Below, one piece after another: positions 60,449 to 62,149 of a stretch of 62,149 nucleotides of DNA. Both the position numbers and the translations under genes were made by a program. How positions within the stretch are numbered: the stretch's first letter is position 1; every line of letters begins with the position of its first letter. The notes beneath the pieces were generated by a model that saw only the letters and a list, made by a program, of their open reading frames with translations, was not told the origin of the DNA and searched no databases. This DNA comes from a bacterium (GTDB lineage: Bacteria > Cyanobacteriota > Vampirovibrionia > Gastranaerophilales > Gastranaerophilaceae): NCBI GenBank assembly GCA_017470815.1, contig JAFUXT010000042.1:1-62149 (forward strand), read 5' to 3'.

Positions 60449-61873
60449 ATGAAAAATAACACCCGAATTTCTAAAAAAACAAATATACATGCCCCGATTG
60501 TAGAAGCATTAAAAACGGCCTATAACAATCCGACTTATCAGTTTCATATTCCCGGACATACAAAAGGTCTTGGGACTCTGACAGATTTTCGTAACCTCGT
60601 CGGCAAAAAGGCCTTGCAGGTTGATACAACTGATGAATTTGACAATTTGGGGACACTGACTCCGGCGACAGGACCTATAAAAGAAGCGCAGGAACTTGCA
60701 GCCGAAGCATTTGGAGCAAAAAGAACATTTTTTTTACTAAACGGTTCAACAATAGGCAACCTTACAATAGCAATGGGGTTAACCAAAAAAGGTCAGAAAG
60801 TTATTGTAAACCGAAACTGTCACCGCTCTGTTTTGACAGGGCTGATAATTTCAGGAGCGGATCCTCTGTGGGTTCTGCCTGAAAAATTTTCACAGTGGGG
60901 GCTTTGGGGAAATGTCAAAGCACAGGATATAGAAAAACTTTTGGACAAAAATGATGATGTTTCAATGGTATGGATTACAAATCCGACTTACGAAGGTGTT
61001 GTCTCTGATATTAAGGCAATCGCAGATATTTGCAGAAAATATGATGTGCCTTTAATTGTAGATGAGGCACACGGCTGTTTGTGGAATTTCAATTCAAAAC
61101 TCCCTGAAACTTCATTAAAATTGGGGGCGGATATTGTTGTTCATTCCCTACACAAAACAGGCGGAAGTATGAGTCAATCTTCTATGCTACACATAAGTAA
61201 AGATTCAAAAATCAACGCAGATGATGTTGAACGGGCACTAATGCTTCTGCATACGACAAGTCCGTCATTGATGCTGCTTGGGAGTTTAGACGCTGCAAGA
61301 GCAAACCTGCAAAGCGAAAAAGGTCAAAGACAATTAAACAGAGCCATATCTAACGCAAAATATTTGCGTAGTGAAATTGACAAAATGGAACATATTCACC
61401 AGTTAAAATCAGATTTTGGCTACAAAACAGATGTTACAAAAATATTTATTAAGGCTGACGGACTGTCAGGAAAACGTCTTGAATCAATACTTGAAATTGA
61501 TTTCGGAATAGAAGTTGAAAGCGCAAGCGATGAAGGTATATTAATACTGAGTAATATAGGAAACAAACGCTCAGATTTTAAATACTTGGCGCAATGCCTG
61601 CACAAAATTGACACTCACGATTACAAAGATATATATTATATGGAAAACAAACGCCATATGCCTATGTTAACCCCGATAATTAAAAAAAGCCTCAGAAATG
61701 CTTATTTTTCAGAAAAAGAAATAATACCGAAAGAACAAGCAATAGGAAGACTTTCAGGAGAAGTTGTAGCAGAATGTCCTCCGGGGATTTCTATTCTGCT
61801 TCCGGGAGAACTTATTACAGAAGAACATTTACCATATCTAACTGATTACGAAACTATTGAAGTTTTGAAGTAA
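60449..61873 (+). CDS. Orn/Lys/Arg decarboxylase family protein
   Basis: 474 residues from ATG 60449 (an in-frame TTG at 60434 is less likely). PLP-dependent group III decarboxylase of the Bacillus SpeA/YaaO type. FHIPGHTKGLG, DTTDEFDNLGTL, FFLLNGSTIGNLTI, WITNPTYEGVVSD, VDEAHGCL and the PLP lysine in HSLHKTGGSMSQ are all present; the C-terminal ECPPGISILLPGELI is typical. It probably makes agmatine or cadaverine/putrescine for polyamines; the substrate is not settled. Confidence 0.92.
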   Translation: MKNNTRISKKTNIHAPIVEALKTAYNNPTYQFHIPGHTKGLGTLTDFRNLVGKKALQVDTTDEFDNLGTLTPATGPIKEAQELAAEAFGAKRTFFLLNGSTIGNLTIAMGLTKKGQKVIVNRNCHRSVLTGLIISGADPLWVLPEKFSQWGLWGNVKAQDIEKLLDKNDDVSMVWITNPTYEGVVSDIKAIADICRKYDVPLIVDEAHGCLWNFNSKLPETSLKLGADIVVHSLHKTGGSMSQSSMLHISKDSKINADDVERALMLLHTTSPSLMLLGSLDAARANLQSEKGQRQLNRAISNAKYLRSEIDKMEHIHQLKSDFGYKTDVTKIFIKADGLSGKRLESILEIDFGIEVESASDEGILILSNIGNKRSDFKYLAQCLHKIDTHDYKDIYYMENKRHMPMLTPIIKKSLRNAYFSEKEIIPKEQAIGRLSGEVVAECPPGISILLPGELITEEHLPYLTDYETIEVLK

Positions 61874-61926
61874 AAAGATTTGAGAAATAGAACATATTTA
61901 CTTTTTACCCTATATATACACTTGTG

Positions 61927-62000
61927 TAACATGTCTTAACATGTTGTAATTCAGATATAGTGTGTATTTTGGGGTTTATTGTAACAAAATCTTAACAAAA
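61927..62000. promoter_or_regulatory. Direct repeats of a TAAC-type operator upstream of the last gene
   Basis: TAACATGT occurs at 61927 and 61937 (10-bp period), and TAACAAAA at 61982 and 61993 (11-bp period), with TCT or CT between. Repeats at one helical turn are typical of PhoB/OmpR-type response-regulator sites. The role is inferred. Confidence 0.35.
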
Positions 62001-62080
62001 ACAAAACAATTATTAAAGTTTCCAAACATGGCTGCCGACATGAAGAATATAGGAAACAAGAACAAGAAAGGACAGTCATT

Positions 62081-62149
62081 ATGGGAATGAGTGCATCGCA
62101 AGCAAGATTTCTTAGCTTGACGGCACGTAAGACAAACGTTGAATACGAA
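62081..62149 (+). CDS. N-terminus of a conserved protein opening MGMSASQARF, continues beyond the window
   Basis: Only 23 codons are visible: MGMSASQARFLSLTARKTN plus VEYE. AAAGGA precedes the ATG. This opening (a short Met/Ser/Ala start, then LTARK) looks like a family I associate with Vampirovibrionia/Elusimicrobia proteins of unknown role, possibly tied to surface or flagellar export. I recall the pattern but cannot name the family. Confidence 0.55.
   Translation, partial: MGMSASQARFLSLTARKTNVEYE

Overview
The window is AT-rich, densely coded DNA from a diderm bacterium. It encodes a TolC-type channel, a beta-barrel porin, lipoproteins and Sec signal peptides. Gene content points to the non-photosynthetic sister group of Cyanobacteria (Vampirovibrionia/Melainabacteria, probably a gut Gastranaerophilales). 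The clues are two cyanobacterial-style S1 paralogues, a stand-alone MnmD, a DUF3153/LppM-like lipoprotein, a very large cysteine-rich prepilin-like protein, a small flagellar-type cluster, and several otherwise unrelated proteins that open with a short FGAK-like motif. The taxonomic call is inference; no rRNA gene is present.

Layout. 1-2800: 5' part of pnp (-), a GNAT-like gene split by an in-frame amber codon, and tRNA-Arg with a duplicated 3' end. 2800-11940 (+): ilvD, uppS, rdgB, a TolC-like gene, an S1 gene, then fliJ-, fliK- and flgE/G-like genes, rpiB and rsfS. 11960-18460: phosphohexomutase, an orphan sugar ABC permease, a CoA-disulfide-reductase-like enzyme, an FAD oxidoreductase and mnmD; the last two carry copies of a short palindromic repeat. 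18580-27880: thrB, a sugar-type MFS carrier, two small unknown genes, pyrG, gatC, a sigma factor with a prepilin peptidase, ruvA and dnaA. 28270-33090 (+): a second sigma factor heading gcvPB, a 2-hydroxyacyl-CoA-dehydratase-like protein, a membrane protein and miaA. 33090-37260 (-): wecG-like, half a transketolase, the giant prepilin-like protein and a YhcH-family protein. 37300-49440: a third sigma factor, tRNA-Val with another duplicated 3' end, an rlmD-like gene, recN, leuD, the second S1 gene and ispH. 49540-57740: a 1,051-residue unknown protein, an FGEK-motif protein, a radical SAM/B12-type protein, nusB, nadK and a GIY-YIG protein. 57740-59170: remains of a PBSX-type phage tail module mixed with host genes and a repeat. 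59150-end: porin, Orn/Lys/Arg decarboxylase, and the first codons of a gene opening MGMSASQARF.

Housekeeping functions dominate: translation and tRNA modification (rsfS, miaA, mnmD, rlmD-like, gatC, S1 genes), replication and repair (dnaA, ruvA, recN), branched-chain amino acid and isoprenoid steps (ilvD, leuD, uppS, ispH) and nucleotide metabolism (pyrG, rdgB, nadK). The accessory layer is the interesting part: flagellar/pilus surface machinery with its own sigma factors, proteins sharing a short N-terminal tag, tRNA 3'-end duplications, palindromic elements inside coding regions, and a decayed phage tail locus. Genes are tightly packed; four convergent pairs overlap by exactly four bases at their stop codons.
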